A stretch of 64,000 bases of DNA, taken from the NCBI RefSeq assembly GCF_001187505.1, contig NZ_CP012150.1:4464001-4528000 (forward strand), written 5' to 3'. Source of the stretch: Mycolicibacterium goodii (lineage in GTDB: Bacteria > Actinomycetota > Actinomycetes > Mycobacteriales > Mycobacteriaceae). How positions within the stretch are numbered: position 1 is the stretch's first letter; every line of letters begins with the position of its first letter. Made by a program: the position numbers and the translations under genes. This document shows positions 12,948-23,100 of this stretch, piece after piece. Under the pieces are notes generated by a model. The model ran no database searches. It was not told where the DNA came from and saw only the letters and a list, made by a program, of their open reading frames with translations.

Positions 12948-14675
12948 GTGGACATCGCGGGGGAGTTGCAGCGGGCTCGCCGCCTCGCGCTGTCCGCCGA
13001 CGAAGGGCAGGCACGCAATCTGCTGGTGAGTCTGCTGCCGCACATCGAGCAGGCCGACCGCGACGATCACGCACTGGAGGTCTTCGCCCAGCTGGGCGAG
13101 ATCTACCTGGTGCGCAGCGCCTATGACGGTGTCGCCGAGGGCATTCAGCGGATTCGCGACTGCCTGGCGATCTACATCGCGATCCGGGCGGGCCGGATGC
13201 CCGAGGCCGCCGCGCAGGTGCGGATGTCCGACACCGACGTCGACCACATGATCCGCCGGTACACCCGGCGGGCCGAGTTCCTCGCCGCCGGTCTCGCGGC
13301 CGCACAGGGCGACCACGACCGCGCGGCCGGGCATCTCGACGCGCTCATCGCCGCACCGGGTCCGGACGGTCTGCAGGTCGAGCACCGGCGCCTGATCACC
13401 CATGCGCGCATCCTGGTCGCCACCGGTCTGTGCGACGACGATCTGTACGCGCGGTCCGCGCCGCTGTGGGACGTCGTCGTCGAATCCCTCACCGACCCCG
13501 CGGGTGCCGACGCCGAGGACGATCACCTGTTCATCGCCGGCGCACTGGGCTACGCGCGGTTCTGCATCGAATCCGGGCGGCTGGACGAGGCGCAACCCTG
13601 GTTGCGGCGCGCCGGTGCCCGCGCCGACGCGCGCGGTTGGGCGTTGCCGCGGGCCCGCACCCAACTCGAACGTGCCGCGGCGTGCTGGACGGCCGGGCAG
13701 TACTCCGAAACCCAGGACCTGGTCACCGAGGCGTATCCGGTGATCGCCGAGCACGCCCGGGCGCACGACGTGTCGCGGAGTTGGCTGTACTTCGGTCTCA
13801 TCCGGATGGGGATCGGCGCGCTGCAGGAGGCGAACACCTGCTGGGAACACGCCGAACGGCACTGGCGCGAGCTGGGCAAACCCCTGCACATCCATCGAAT
13901 CCTGTTGCAGCGCAGCTGGTTGTCGATCTTCCGCGGCGCCTTCGACGAGGCCACCCAACTGGTGGCCGAGGCCAGGGCGCTGCTGGATTCCTCACCCCGG
14001 CACAGCTGGTTGCAGTACGCCCGCCTCGACGCCCACCTGGGCAGCATCCTGCGGGCCGAGGCGCTGGCCGAGATGGGCTTCGACGGGCTCGGGAAACCGA
14101 ACCAGACCTGGCAGCAGGTCGAGGCCGCCCACGTCGCGGGCAAGGGGTTCTTCCGGTGCCGTCCGGGCAGTCCGAGATATCTGCGCGGGATGGCCAAGCT
14201 GGAGCAGGCCGCCGAACTCAAGGTCCCCGCCGCCCTCGCGGTGGACTCGGTGCGCCACACCATCGATGACGCGGCCGCCCGGATGCGCTGGGCCAGTTGT
14301 GTCTCCGCACCGATGCTGGCCGGTGCCTTCGCGGTGGCCTGGGAGTGGGACAACACCGAGTTGATCTGCGAGCTGATCGAATATCACAGTGCACGAGGCT
14401 CGTTCAGCACCGAGCCGACTCCGCAGACCCTGGGGGACTGGGCCGGTACCGCCACCGCCCCCGTCCCCGCGGAGGCCGACCTCGCGCCGGAACTGGCGGT
14501 GGCGGCGAGCGCCGGGTCGGCGGGCGCGGGCGGGTTGACCCGGCTCGGCCCGTTGCCGCCGCTGCGGATGGACCCACAGACCGGCCCGATCCTGAGCAGA
14601 TACCGCGACCTGGCGTGGCAGCGCTACGGCCGCGAGGTCACCTCGGCCGAGCCCGAATGGGCGACCTGGCCGTGA
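12948..14675 (+). CDS. Helical-repeat (TPR-like) protein paired with a CHAT protease
   Basis: 575 residues, almost entirely helical, built from repeating pairs of amphipathic helices with small residues at turn positions (for example ARFCIESGRLDEAQPWLRRA, and LQEANTCWEHAERHWRELGK). That is typical of tetratricopeptide arrays that bind peptides or proteins. There is no signal peptide or membrane span. No enzymatic motif is visible, and the last 100 residues lose the repeat pattern. It is co-transcribed with and overlaps the CHAT gene, so it is most likely the partner or sensor that positions or restrains the protease. This function is inferred from context. The GTG start is fixed by the leaderless promoter. 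Confidence 0.7.
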   Translation: MDIAGELQRARRLALSADEGQARNLLVSLLPHIEQADRDDHALEVFAQLGEIYLVRSAYDGVAEGIQRIRDCLAIYIAIRAGRMPEAAAQVRMSDTDVDHMIRRYTRRAEFLAAGLAAAQGDHDRAAGHLDALIAAPGPDGLQVEHRRLITHARILVATGLCDDDLYARSAPLWDVVVESLTDPAGADAEDDHLFIAGALGYARFCIESGRLDEAQPWLRRAGARADARGWALPRARTQLERAAACWTAGQYSETQDLVTEAYPVIAEHARAHDVSRSWLYFGLIRMGIGALQEANTCWEHAERHWRELGKPLHIHRILLQRSWLSIFRGAFDEATQLVAEARALLDSSPRHSWLQYARLDAHLGSILRAEALAEMGFDGLGKPNQTWQQVEAAHVAGKGFFRCRPGSPRYLRGMAKLEQAAELKVPAALAVDSVRHTIDDAAARMRWASCVSAPMLAGAFAVAWEWDNTELICELIEYHSARGSFSTEPTPQTLGDWAGTATAPVPAEADLAPELAVAASAGSAGAGGLTRLGPLPPLRMDPQTGPILSRYRDLAWQRYGREVTSAEPEWATWP

Positions 14676-15871
14676 CCGCGACACTGGTGCTGCGGTTCGC
14701 CGACCTCGGCGTCGCGACCTACGCCAGCCTGCGGGTCGTGGGGGACCCGGCGCGATCGCTGAGATGGGTGCTCGAAGACCCCGTTCTGCCCGCCGTCCAC
14801 GCCGCGCTCGACGACGCGCTGCCCGACCCGCACACCGGTGAAAGCGTCGCCGCCGCCGTCGAAAGATCGTTGACCACAGGCCCGTTCGCGGACCCGAAGC
14901 GTGAGCTGAAATTCGCCAAGCAACTCGGTGCCGCCCTGATCCCCACAGCGGCCTGGAAGCTATTGACCGATCTGGTGTCCGCGCCGCGGGCCACCCTGTT
15001 CGTCACGCCGAGCCCCACGCTGGCCCGGGTGCCATGGGGACAACTGGCCATGCCCGGGTTCGGAAAATTCCGCCTCATGGAGCTGGTGGATGTGCTGATG
15101 GCGGTGCCGCCCAACATCGTCCACGCGCCAGGCCGCCGCCCGGTCAGTTGGGCGCACCGCCACCGCAATCCGGCGCTGCTGGTGCTGGATCCGCGGATTC
15201 CCGGGCAGCGCCCCGATTCCCCGCTGGGCTCGGTGCTCGGCAGGCCGTCCCCGGACACCGCGCTGTCGCGCCACTTCGCCCCGGCCGTGGCGCAGCGGCA
15301 GGTGCTGCCCGAGGTCACGGACCCGGTCGAACTGTTCCGCCGGCCGGACGCCAATCGCGGTTGGTTGGCGCGGGCATGCGCGCTGGAACCCGCCCGGCTG
15401 CTGTACGTCGGGCACGCCAGCGCCGCCGAAGGCGACACCGCCGGCCGCGCCGCACTGCACCTCGCCGAACCCCGGCCGTTGAGCGCCGCCGACGTGATCG
15501 GCCAACGGCTTCCGGTGCCGCCCCGGGTGGCGCTGCTGGCGTGCGCATCCGGTGGTGACTACCGGTTCGACGAGGCCACCGGCCTGGTGGCGGCCATGGT
15601 GCTCGGCGGTGCGCAACTCGTCACCGCCACGCTGTGGTCGCTGCCCACCAGTTCCGGCTATCGCATGTTCACGCCGTCGGCCGCCGAAGACGCCGACCCC
15701 ATGGCCGACACCGTGGTCGGGGTGGATGCGGCCCACGACGACGAGCAGGCCGGTATCGCGGTGAACCGGTGGCAGCGCGCCCAGATGCGCCGCTGGCGCG
15801 ACGGCGATACCGCCGCGAGCCCGCTCTACTGGGCGGCGCTCGCCACGTTCGCGGGCGACGGCGCCCGCTGA
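14657..15871 (+). CDS. CHAT-domain (caspase-like) cysteine protease
   Basis: A 404-residue protein whose C-terminal half is a CHAT domain. The catalytic His lies in LLYVGHAS (H253) and the catalytic Cys in ALLACASGG (C296). The segment after it, EATGLVAAMVLGGAQLVTATLW, is the characteristic CHAT strand-helix run. CHAT proteases cut specific protein targets when released by a sensor, as known for TPR-CHAT in type III-E CRISPR. There is no CRISPR here. The N-terminal 190 residues (TLVLRFADLGVATYASLRV onward) carry no motif I know. It overlaps the TPR gene; GTG at 14672, giving a 4-base GTGA overlap, is an alternative start. Confidence 0.85.
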   Translation: MGDLAVTATLVLRFADLGVATYASLRVVGDPARSLRWVLEDPVLPAVHAALDDALPDPHTGESVAAAVERSLTTGPFADPKRELKFAKQLGAALIPTAAWKLLTDLVSAPRATLFVTPSPTLARVPWGQLAMPGFGKFRLMELVDVLMAVPPNIVHAPGRRPVSWAHRHRNPALLVLDPRIPGQRPDSPLGSVLGRPSPDTALSRHFAPAVAQRQVLPEVTDPVELFRRPDANRGWLARACALEPARLLYVGHASAAEGDTAGRAALHLAEPRPLSAADVIGQRLPVPPRVALLACASGGDYRFDEATGLVAAMVLGGAQLVTATLWSLPTSSGYRMFTPSAAEDADPMADTVVGVDAAHDDEQAGIAVNRWQRAQMRRWRDGDTAASPLYWAALATFAGDGAR

Positions 15872-15877
15872 CACCGC

Positions 15878-16336
15878 TCAGGGCGAGACGCACACCGCGA
15901 CGGTGTGCTCGTCGTCCGGCCGGTAGTAGACGTCGACCACGCTGCCGGGAAACACCTTGTGCAGCGACGACACCGGGATCAGCGCGGTCTGCCTGGCCGG
16001 GAACTGGCCACCGCAGGCGCGGCGCACCATGAGGTCGAGTTCGACCTCGCGGAAATCGTCACGCGCCGCACCGGTGGTCCGCATCCCGGTGACCACACCG
16101 CGGGTGCGGATGCCCGTGCGCATCAACGCGACCTGAGTGTCGGTCAACACGCCTTGGCGGATCAGCATGTCGTCGAACTCGGCCACCAGTTCGGCGAGGG
16201 TGACCAGGCGCTCGGAGGCCTCGGCCTGGCACGGGGAATCGTCTTCGGATGGCCGCCCCGCCATGGCGGCCCGCAACGCCGTCGCGACGCCGAAGCACGC
16301 GATGCACAGCACGGTGAACAGGAGGGTGTCGATCAC
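15878..16336 (-). CDS. Membrane-anchored small protein of the CHAT cluster
   Basis: 152 residues. An N-terminal hydrophobic segment (IDTLLFTVLCIACFGVATAL) gives one membrane anchor, then a charged linker and helix. A beta-rich C-terminal part reads RGVVTGMRTTG, then PVSSLHKVFPGSVVDVYYRP and ends in EHTVAVCVSP, a pattern like the small DUF3592-type beta-barrels. The start at 16336 is GTG. It is convergent with the CHAT gene (6-base gap) and divergent from the next operon (64-base gap), so it is embedded in the cluster on the other strand. Function unknown. Confidence 0.6.
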   Translation of the reverse strand: MIDTLLFTVLCIACFGVATALRAAMAGRPSEDDSPCQAEASERLVTLAELVAEFDDMLIRQGVLTDTQVALMRTGIRTRGVVTGMRTTGAARDDFREVELDLMVRRACGGQFPARQTALIPVSSLHKVFPGSVVDVYYRPDDEHTVAVCVSP

Positions 16337-16387
16337 CCGTTCAGCGTCGGGGACGCCGACGGCTACCGAACCCAAGTTCTGTCCCTC

Positions 16388-16393
16388 TATCCT
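16388..16393 (+). promoter_or_regulatory. -10 box of the 16401 operon, leaderless
   Basis: TATCCT, 7 bases before the GTG at 16401. This spacing decides the start among several in-frame candidates. Confidence 0.6.
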
Positions 16394-16400
16394 GGTGCCG

Positions 16401-17729
16401 GTGAGCACCGGGTCCGACACCGCGCCTGCCGTCGCCGCGGTGCGGGCGGCCCAGCCCAGGCGCGCGGTGATCGACCGGGCCTGGCGGGACATCGGATCCG
16501 GCGTCGAGGTGCTCAGCGGTGACGACGGTGCCCCGCTGCGCCGCACCGTCAAACGCATCATCGACCCGCTGGTGCTGCGGTTGCGCAGCAACACCCAGTT
16601 CTCCGCGCCCGTGCTCGACGCTGACACCGCCGCCGAGATGCACGCCGAGATCGTCGGCGCCGCACCGCGTCTGCGTGCCGCCGCGGCCTGGTTCGCGCTG
16701 CTCAAACAGGAACGCAGACGCCTGCGCATCACCACCGGCAACGCGCAGGAACTCTACTTCCCGGCGTGCTTCGAACTCGCCGTCGCGCGGGGCATGCCCG
16801 ATCACGATGGCACCGACGTGGCCGGCCGGACCCTCGCCGACATCCACGGCGGCCGCGACCGCACGGCCGTCGAGGTGCTCAACCGCCACGTCACCGACCC
16901 GCAGGTGGTGCGGCAGCTGCAGCGTCAACTGCAGCGCAGCTGGGCCGATGTGGTGGCCTCCGATGCGATCACCGGCCCGTTCTTCTCGGGTCTGACCACG
17001 GTGCTCGGCCCTGCCGACACCCACAACGCCGAGGCGGCCCGCCAGCGCGTGTGGTCGGCGCTGATCGCCGACGCCACGCCGTACAACCTCGGTGCTCTCG
17101 CCCGCAGGCCCGGCGCCGACCTGCCGTGGTCGATCACCGACATCGGGTTGTGTTCGGCTGTGCCGCAACAACCCCCGCCGATCGACTCGGCGGACAGCGG
17201 GGACCGGCCCCTGGACCGCAGCGTGGTGGACCGGGTGCGGGCGACACTGCGGCGTGCGCTCGACCGTGACGAGTTGCCCGATGTGCCGCTGCTGTGCGCC
17301 GAGGAGGTGGACCGGGCGTGCGCGCCCTGGGGTCTGCTGTCCGAGGACAATCAGGCCGCGCTGCTCGCCGGGATCGAGGTCGCGTCCGACCTGCGCCCAC
17401 TGGCCGACGACGCGCCGACGCGATACGAGGTGTCCTCGCGCATCCAGGCGCGGCTCGCCAAGGAGGCGTATGTGATGCACGCCCGTCGCCATCTCGCCGG
17501 CGCCGGGCCCGTCCACCCCCGCCAACAGCAGGTGGTCGACGACCTCGCGGCGTTCGCCCGGCCGTACCTGAGCCGACTGTGGGCCCGGTTGCACGGCCGC
17601 GATGTGTGGCAGGAATCCTGCCGCGACGTCGGCGATCTGCGTGCGCTGCTCGAAGGTGTCGCGCGGTCGGTGAGCCTGGATCACCGCCAACGGATCAAGT
17701 CGATGCTCCAAGTGCAGGTGGCGGGATGA
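16401..17729 (+). CDS. Unassigned protein of the CHAT cluster
   Basis: 442 residues, cytoplasmic, mostly helical and rich in Arg and Ala; no signal peptide or membrane segment. I recognise no domain. Visible points are a basic N-terminal half (RRTVKRIIDPLVLRLRSN, LLKQERRRLRITTGN), a central FFSGLTTVLGPADTHNAEA and a conserved-looking C-terminal HARRHLAGAGPVHPRQQQVV. No nuclease, ATPase or protease motif is evident. The GTG at 16401 is chosen from the -10 spacing. The stop overlaps the start of the next gene (ATGA), so the two are translationally coupled. Confidence 0.65.
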   Translation: MSTGSDTAPAVAAVRAAQPRRAVIDRAWRDIGSGVEVLSGDDGAPLRRTVKRIIDPLVLRLRSNTQFSAPVLDADTAAEMHAEIVGAAPRLRAAAAWFALLKQERRRLRITTGNAQELYFPACFELAVARGMPDHDGTDVAGRTLADIHGGRDRTAVEVLNRHVTDPQVVRQLQRQLQRSWADVVASDAITGPFFSGLTTVLGPADTHNAEAARQRVWSALIADATPYNLGALARRPGADLPWSITDIGLCSAVPQQPPPIDSADSGDRPLDRSVVDRVRATLRRALDRDELPDVPLLCAEEVDRACAPWGLLSEDNQAALLAGIEVASDLRPLADDAPTRYEVSSRIQARLAKEAYVMHARRHLAGAGPVHPRQQQVVDDLAAFARPYLSRLWARLHGRDVWQESCRDVGDLRALLEGVARSVSLDHRQRIKSMLQVQVAG

Positions 17730-18766
17730 CACATCCGGTGCAACCGCTGCCGTTGGTCGCGGTGCTCGAGGTCAGCGGTGCGGTGCTGTCGTGGGTCGTC
17801 GACGACGCACCCTCGACCGCACCCACCATCGGCTTCACCGATCCGCTTCGCGCCGACTGGCTCTGGCGCGTCGTCGGAGAGGACCGCCACGTCGAGGTGG
17901 TCGAGGGACGCGCCGCCGACTTGGAGGTCCTGCCCGGGTCGACCGACGCGTTGCGGCGCCTGGCGATCGGGCACTGGTTGCGCCGCTGGTGGCCCGCCAG
18001 CGTGCGCGACGGCATCGCCGAACTGGATCCCGCGCTGCTCGACGCCGAGATCGCGCTCGCGACCGTGGCCGCCGATGCGTTCTTCACCGACGACACCCTG
18101 GATTCGGACGCCGCAGCCCTGCTGGCGCCGCACACCGCACGCCTGGACGCGCTTGCGGCCCAAGGCGATCCGCGCGTCTCCGGGCTGATCGACCGGTGTC
18201 GCGACCTGGCCGCCGACATCGGCGTGGACTGGGCGGGCCCCGGCGCAGCACCCGCCGCCCCGGCGCGGCGCGCCGACTATGCGTTGGCGGCCGGTGCCGC
18301 GACGTCGCGGCAGGATGCGATCGCCGGGGGAGTGGCGTCGGTGAACTGGTCGGCGGTGCCGCCGGGTGTCTTCGACGCCGCCGAGGACACCGTCGAGTGG
18401 TCGGTGCGCACCGCCGACGACGGGACGGTCACCGCCGTTGTGACGGTGGCACTGTCAGGTCCCGGCCACGCCGACGGCATCGGGGTGACGATCCGCTGCG
18501 GGGAGCACGCAGGCACCGGAGTGCTCGACGCCGACGGACAGACCGTGCTGGCGCTGCACACCGGCGCCCGGCCCACGACCGAAACCGAGGCGTGGAACCA
18601 GGATTGGAGCACCGCCGAGGTCCATGTCGGCGCCACCGGCACCGGCGGCACCGACGAGGACGCCCAAACCCGTGCCCGTGTCCGTGCGTTCGCCAGGGCA
18701 CGGCTCGCGGCGCCCGCGGCCGATGCCTTCCTCGCCGAGATCCTGGCCGCCGAATCCGACTACTGA
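17726..18766 (+). CDS. Unassigned acidic protein of the CHAT cluster
   Basis: 346 residues, acidic, no signal peptide or membrane span. Two parts are visible: a helical N-terminal half (about 1-180, including RRLAIGHWLRRWWPASVRDG) and a beta-rich middle (about 215-290) with VEWSVRTADDGTVTAVVTVA and HADGIGVTIRCGEHAGTGVL, which looks like an immunoglobulin-like or C2-like sandwich. The end is a helix. I do not recognise the family. It is coupled to the 16401 gene by a 4-base overlap. A beta-sandwich partner next to a CHAT protease could be a target or adaptor, but that is a guess. Confidence 0.65.
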   Translation: MTHPVQPLPLVAVLEVSGAVLSWVVDDAPSTAPTIGFTDPLRADWLWRVVGEDRHVEVVEGRAADLEVLPGSTDALRRLAIGHWLRRWWPASVRDGIAELDPALLDAEIALATVAADAFFTDDTLDSDAAALLAPHTARLDALAAQGDPRVSGLIDRCRDLAADIGVDWAGPGAAPAAPARRADYALAAGAATSRQDAIAGGVASVNWSAVPPGVFDAAEDTVEWSVRTADDGTVTAVVTVALSGPGHADGIGVTIRCGEHAGTGVLDADGQTVLALHTGARPTTETEAWNQDWSTAEVHVGATGTGGTDEDAQTRARVRAFARARLAAPAADAFLAEILAAESDY

Positions 18767-18771
18767 GCGGA

Positions 18772-20133
18772 CTATTTCGCGCCCGCGGTCTTGCCGGTCT
18801 CGATGAACGCCGGTGTGGTCGGCGCGGCGGGCAACCCGACCACCGGGGCATCCGGTGTGCCGATCGCCCCGGCTAGCCACGGCAGCGACGCCCTGAACGC
18901 CTCCGAGGCGAACGGCCAGTCGTGGGTGCCGGGCTGGGACACCACGGCGCATGCGATGCCGTGGCCCGAGCCCAGCGTGCACAGCGAGTTCGCGGCCTTG
19001 GCCTGATCGTTGGGCGGCGCGGTCGGGCCGCCGCTGTTCACGTCGAACCATCCGGACACGCCCTGATACGGGCCGTGCCGGTTGATCACCGTCGTCGGGT
19101 CGAACGCAGCCCAGGCCGCGGCGTTCCCGCCGAACAACCGGTCGATGGTCTGGGCCTTGTTGCCCGAGTTGGGCCCGGCGTCGCCGGCGATGTCGACGAA
19201 CGCGCTGAACATGTCGGGATGCATGACGGCCAGATCCACCGCGCAGGTGCCGCCCATCGACCAGCCGACCACACCCCAGTTGGCGGCCGCGGGCGACACC
19301 CCGTAGTGCGCATCCATGTACGGCACAACGTCTTTGGTGAGGTGGTCGGCGGCGTTGCCGCGACTGCCGTTGACGCACTCGGTGTCGTTGTTGAACGCGC
19401 CGCCCGGGTCGACGAACACCAGCACCGGTGCGAACCCGTGGTGGGCGGCCGCGAAATCGTCCATGACGGTGATGACGTTGCCCGCACGCATCCAGTCGGC
19501 GGGTGTGTTGAATTCGCCGCCGATCATCATCACCGTCGGCAGCCGGGGCGGCGGATTCGCCGCGAACCAGGCCGGCGGCAGATACACGTACTCCTCGCGG
19601 TGCCGGAATCCCGATGCGGTGTTGGGGATCTGGACGGGCACCACGGTGCCCTTGGCGGGGATCGCGCCGTCGCGCTGCATCGCGACCACCGTCACCTCGT
19701 CGGTCTGGTCGGGCAGCGGCCCGGCGGTCAGCTGGTTCCACGCCGTCTGCACCCACGGGAAGTAGCCGACCCACAGGTTGAGCGCCAGCGCGGCGCACAG
19801 CACGCTCAGCGGTACCGCGAGCGCCGATGCACCGCGCCGCCACCACCGGCTGCCCGACCACCCGGCCACCAGGACGACCACCGCGGCGCCACTGATCGCG
19901 ATCCACACCCACAGCGACCGCGGTGCCGGGTTGCCTGCCAGGCCCTCGCTCTGGATGTACCAGTACGTGCCCAGCGCCAGCACGGCGCCGATCGCGGCGG
20001 CGGCCGGCAGCCAGATCAGGCGCCAGCGCCAGGTGCGTCGGCCCACGGCGGCGATCAGGACCACGGCGGTGACGACCTGCACTGTCGTCGGTACCCAGCC
20101 ATGCATCAGGGACAGGTGGTGGGTGAAGGTCAC
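18772..20133 (-). CDS. Membrane-anchored esterase (esterase D / mycolyltransferase-like fold)
   Basis: 453 residues. Four transmembrane helices occupy about 1-140. An extracytoplasmic alpha/beta-hydrolase domain follows, with the nucleophile elbow GWSMGG, FVDIAGDAGPNSGNKAQ after it, and the catalytic histidine region QPGTHDW near the C-terminus. It resembles the putative esterase family that includes the antigen 85 mycolyltransferases, fused to a membrane anchor. It corresponds to Rv1639c and sits, as there, beside lysX. Substrate unknown; a cell-envelope ester is likely. An ATG at 20106 is another possible start. Confidence 0.82.
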   Translation of the reverse strand: MTFTHHLSLMHGWVPTTVQVVTAVVLIAAVGRRTWRWRLIWLPAAAAIGAVLALGTYWYIQSEGLAGNPAPRSLWVWIAISGAAVVVLVAGWSGSRWWRRGASALAVPLSVLCAALALNLWVGYFPWVQTAWNQLTAGPLPDQTDEVTVVAMQRDGAIPAKGTVVPVQIPNTASGFRHREEYVYLPPAWFAANPPPRLPTVMMIGGEFNTPADWMRAGNVITVMDDFAAAHHGFAPVLVFVDPGGAFNNDTECVNGSRGNAADHLTKDVVPYMDAHYGVSPAAANWGVVGWSMGGTCAVDLAVMHPDMFSAFVDIAGDAGPNSGNKAQTIDRLFGGNAAAWAAFDPTTVINRHGPYQGVSGWFDVNSGGPTAPPNDQAKAANSLCTLGSGHGIACAVVSQPGTHDWPFASEAFRASLPWLAGAIGTPDAPVVGLPAAPTTPAFIETGKTAGAK

Positions 20134-20180
20134 GGCCCAATCGTGACCGGCGATCCTTACGGTCGGCTGTGCGTTTCCTG

Positions 20181-23100
20181 CTAACGCGGTTTGGCGAGCG
20201 GGAAGGGCAGCGTCTCGCGGATGCTGCGCCCGGTGATCATCATGACGACGCGGTCCACCCCCATGCCCAGACCACCGGTCGGGGGCATCGCGTACTCCAT
20301 GGCCTGCAGGAAGTCCTCGTCGAGTTCCATGGCCTCCGGATCACCCCCGGCCGCGAGCAGGGACTGCTCCTGCAGGCGGCGGCGCTGCTCGACGGGGTCG
20401 GTCAGTTCGCTGTAGGCCGTGCCGAGTTCGACGCCCCACGCCACCAGGTCCCACCGTTCGGCCACCCCAGGGATGCTGCGGTGCGGCCGGGTGAGCGGCG
20501 ACACCGACGTCGGGAAGTCCTTGTAGAACGTGGGTTCGGTGGTGCGGTCCTCGACCAGGTGCTCGTACATCTCCAGCACCACCGCGCCGGCATCCCAGTG
20601 CGTCAGGTAGGGGATGCGCGCCGAATCACACAGGCGCCGAAGCTCACTCAGCTCGGTGGCGGGCGTGATGTGCTCGCCGATGGCCTCCGAGACCGCGTCG
20701 TGCACGGTCTTGACGGCCCACTGACCGGAGATGTCGACGGGCTCGAGGGCCCCGTCGTCGGGGCGGGGGCGCAGGAACACCTGCGCGCCGTTGGCGGCCT
20801 GCGCCGCGTTCTGGATCAGCTCGCGGCAGCCGTCGATCCACATGTTGTAGTCCGCGTGCGCCTGATAGGCCTCCAGCAGGGTGAACTCGGGGTTGTGGCT
20901 GAAATCGACACCCTCGTTGCGGAACGCCCGGCCCAGTTCGAAGACCCGCTCGACACCGCCGACGCACAACCGCTTGAGGTACAACTCGGGCGCGATCCGC
21001 AGATACAGGTCGAGGTCGTAGGCGTTGATGTGGGTGAGGAACGGGCGGGCGTTGGCCCCACCGTGGATCTGCTGCAGGATCGGGGTCTCCACCTCGAGAA
21101 AACCTCTGGCGTAGAGGGTTTCCCGGATGGCATGCAGCGCGCCGCTGCGGGCCCGGATCAAATCGCGCGCCTCGGTGTTGACGGCCAGGTCGACGTAACG
21201 GGCCCGCACGCGGGCCTCCTGGTCGGTCAGGCCCTTCCACTTGTCGGGAAGCGGTCGCAGGCATTTGCCGATCAGCCGCCACCGCTCGACCAGCAGCGAC
21301 CGGGTTCCCTTGCGGCTGTAGCCCATCGCACCCGTCACCTCGATGAGGTCACCCAGGTCGATCGTGGCGGTGAAATCCGCCGTCGCGCCCTCGGTCAGTG
21401 CGGCGTTGTCCAGCAGCAGCTGCACCTCACCCGACCAGTCCCGCAGCTGGGCGAACAGCACACCGCCGTAGTCCCGGATCCGCAGCACCCGACCCGCCAC
21501 CGACAGCGTCGCGCCGTCGGGGGAGTCGAGGGCCGCCGCGACGGTGTGCGTGGGCGGCTGCCCGACGGGATAGGCGTCGACGCCGTTGCCCTGCAAGGCT
21601 TTCAGCTTGGCCATGCGCACCCGCACCTGTTCGGGCAGGCGGGGCTCGCCGTCGGCGTCGGGCAGCTCACCCTGCAGACCCGACACGTCCGGTGTGCTGC
21701 CGTCGTGGTGCAGCCGCCCGGACTGCACGAGGTTGTCCGGTGCGGCGATGTGCTCACCGGTGTGCTGGCGGTTGCGCCGCGAGAACGGCAGCACCAGAAA
21801 GCCTTCGGCGATCACCGAGGCCACCCCGACCCGCGGCACCAGCCGCGCGTCCTCGTAGCACGCGTACCGCGGCACCCACTCGGGCTGGTACTTCATGTTG
21901 GAGCGGTACAGGCTCTCCAGCTGCCACCAGCGGGAGAAGAACACCAGCAGACTGCGCCACAGCCGCGCGACCGGTCCCGCGCCCAGCTGCGCGCCCTGCT
22001 CGAACGCCGAGCGGAACATCGCGAAGTTCAGCGAGATCCGGCTGATGCCGATGTCCTCGGCCTGCATGCACAGCTCGCTGACCATCAGCTCGATGGTGCC
22101 GTTGGGCGATTGCGGCGAGCGACGCATCACGTCAAGGGAGACACCGTTGCCGCCCCACGGCACCAGCGACAGCATGGCCACCACGCGCTCGTCGTCGCCC
22201 TGTACCGCCTCGACGAGCAGGCAGTCGTCGTCGGCGGGGTCACCGAGCCTGCCGAGCGCCATCGAGAACCCGCGTTCGGTCTCGGTGTCGCGCCAGGCGT
22301 CGGCCCGTCGGATCACCTCGGCCATCTCCTCGCGCGACAGTTCGCGGTGCCGCCGGATCCGCACCGAGGTGCCCGCCCGGCGCGCCCGGGTCACGGCCTG
22401 CCGCACCGCGCGCATGTCGGGACCGGACAGCCGGAAGCGGTCCGGGTGCAGGATCGCCTCGTCGCCCAGCTGCAGCGCGTTGAGACCGGCGGCCCGGTAC
22501 GCCTCGGCGCCGGCGAGGCTCGCACCCATCACGCCCGGCGCCCAGCCGTAGGCCTGGCACAGCTGCAGCCACGCCCCGATGGCCTGCGGCCAGGCCTTGG
22601 GGTCGCCGACCGGGTCCCCACTGGCCAGACACACGCCGACCTCGACGCGGTAGGTGATGGCCGCACGCCCGTTCGGCGCGAACACCACCGACTTGTCGCG
22701 ACGGGTCGCGAAGTAACCGAGCGAGTCGTTCTTGCCGTAGAGCTCGAGCAATCCGCGGATGGCGGACTCGTCCTCGCCGGTCAGCGCGTTCGACGCGCGC
22801 TGGGACTGGAACAGCACGATCGCCGCGGCCATCAGCGCCAGCGCGCCGAACAGGCCGAAGATCGCGTTGAGGAAGGTGTGCGAGTAGCCCTCGAACACCT
22901 CGGTGGGCACGGTCGCGAAACCGCTGACGCGGTTGATCGCGTACGGCAGGCGCCATTCGGGCGCCAGGGTCCCCGGGAACGCCTGCAGCAGCCCCCACGC
23001 AACCAGGATCCCGATCGCGTTGCCCGCCACCAGGACCGCGGCCGACTTGACCAGCGCGCCACGACGCACCTTGGCCCAGAACTCTTTTCGGGCCACCACC

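Noticed and set aside
14297..14656. Upstream extension of the CHAT frame
   Set aside because: It lies inside the TPR gene in another frame and shows no CHAT-family sequence.
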